A DNA stretch of 53,870 nt, taken from positions 1 through 53,870 of the forward strand of contig CAJJBD010000035.1 in the NCBI GenBank assembly GCA_905182325.1. Direction: 5' to 3'. The position numbers were made by a program, and so were the translations under genes. Source of the stretch: an uncultured Planktomarina sp. (GTDB lineage Bacteria > Pseudomonadota > Alphaproteobacteria > Rhodobacterales > Rhodobacteraceae). Position 1 is the stretch's first letter. Every line of letters begins with the position of its first letter. Of this stretch, positions 53,717 through 53,870 are shown one piece after another. The notes beneath the pieces were generated by a model. The model saw only the letters and a program-made list of their open reading frames with translations, was not told the DNA's origin and made no database searches.

Positions 53717-53870
53717 TTAGGAAAGATCCTGAGTGTTGGGTATAATTTTTTTAGCAACCAAGCGCATACCTGAAATAAATGAATCAGAAAAGAATTCAAC
53801 AATTTTGCTATAAAAATGTTTTTTACCTTGAAACGCATCATTACCATGTAAATCAATGAATTTTTCTCTG
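53717..53870 (-). CDS. C-terminal end of an unidentified protein (partial)
   Basis: On the minus strand one frame is open from the window edge to a TAA at 53717-53719, giving 50 residues that include DLHGNDAFQGKKHFYSKIV and end IIPNTQDLS. The mix of charged and aromatic residues looks like real coding sequence, more so than the competing 62-codon ORF in another frame. I cannot name a family from this tail. Confidence 0.4.
   Translation of the reverse strand, partial: REKFIDLHGNDAFQGKKHFYSKIVEFFSDSFISGMRLVAKKIIPNTQDLS

Overview
The window looks like a chromosomal segment of a low-GC marine alphaproteobacterium of the Rhodobacterales (roseobacter-type) lineage. The support is protein resemblance recalled from memory, not a search: the elongation factor P, the DUF6280-type small protein and the pcm-tolC pair all read like roseobacter proteins. 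Transport and methylated-amine genes (TRAP and ABC binding proteins, an MttB-family methyltransferase, a trimethylamine-dehydrogenase-like flavoprotein) fit a heterotroph of dissolved organic matter. I saw no phage genes, insertion sequences, CRISPR arrays or rRNA genes. Two tRNA genes are present, Cys(GCA) and Leu(UAA).

Layout. (1) 0.2-2.1 kb: on the minus strand, a DUF3303-like protein, a cupin and a TRAP-type binding protein that appears to lack a signal peptide. (2) 2.3-11.2 kb: a plus-strand run of nine genes, by eye richer in GC than most of the window. It holds a complete sugar-type (CUT1) ABC importer, an unrecognised protein made of three equal helical repeats, a gamma-resorcylate-decarboxylase-like amidohydrolase, a TIM-barrel isomerase, a Kelch protein and an enol-lactonase-like hydrolase. 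It reads as an undescribed uptake and catabolic cluster, probably for a carbohydrate-like or aromatic acid. Tandem GTATAC sites lie ahead of it. (3) 11.3-20.7 kb: an NDH-2-like dehydrogenase fused to a cNMP-binding domain, a 2-hydroxyacid dehydrogenase, an M24 peptidase overlapping a small upstream ORF, a 3-hydroxybenzoate 4-monooxygenase (mobA) divergent from a MarR regulator across an 18-bp palindrome, an MFS transporter and a hydroxynitrile-lyase-like cupin. With region 2 this suggests hydroxybenzoate metabolism.

(4) 20.8-37.7 kb: mostly core genes (tRNA-Cys, pcm, tolC, cobQ, efp, ygfZ, a glycosyltransferase, an MsbA-like exporter, two aminotransferases, valS), small envelope proteins including a 25-residue lipoprotein, and an HD-domain gene broken by one in-frame amber codon. 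(5) 37.9-43.5 kb: an orphan molybdenum hydroxylase large subunit, a DUF2235 hydrolase, a thioesterase, an inositol-monophosphatase homologue with a substituted metal ligand, a TPR protein and tRNA-Leu. (6) 43.8-53.9 kb: a peptide-type ABC importer with a Tat-exported binding protein and two ATPases fused in one chain, then an MttB-family methyltransferase and an Fe-S flavoprotein in one operon, next to the truncated, frameshifted remnant of a GcvT-domain (dimethylglycine or sarcosine dehydrogenase) gene. The last part reads as methylated-amine or betaine use with one pathway branch decaying.

Most starts were chosen from Shine-Dalgarno spacing. Family calls come from motifs and remembered resemblance; no database was consulted.
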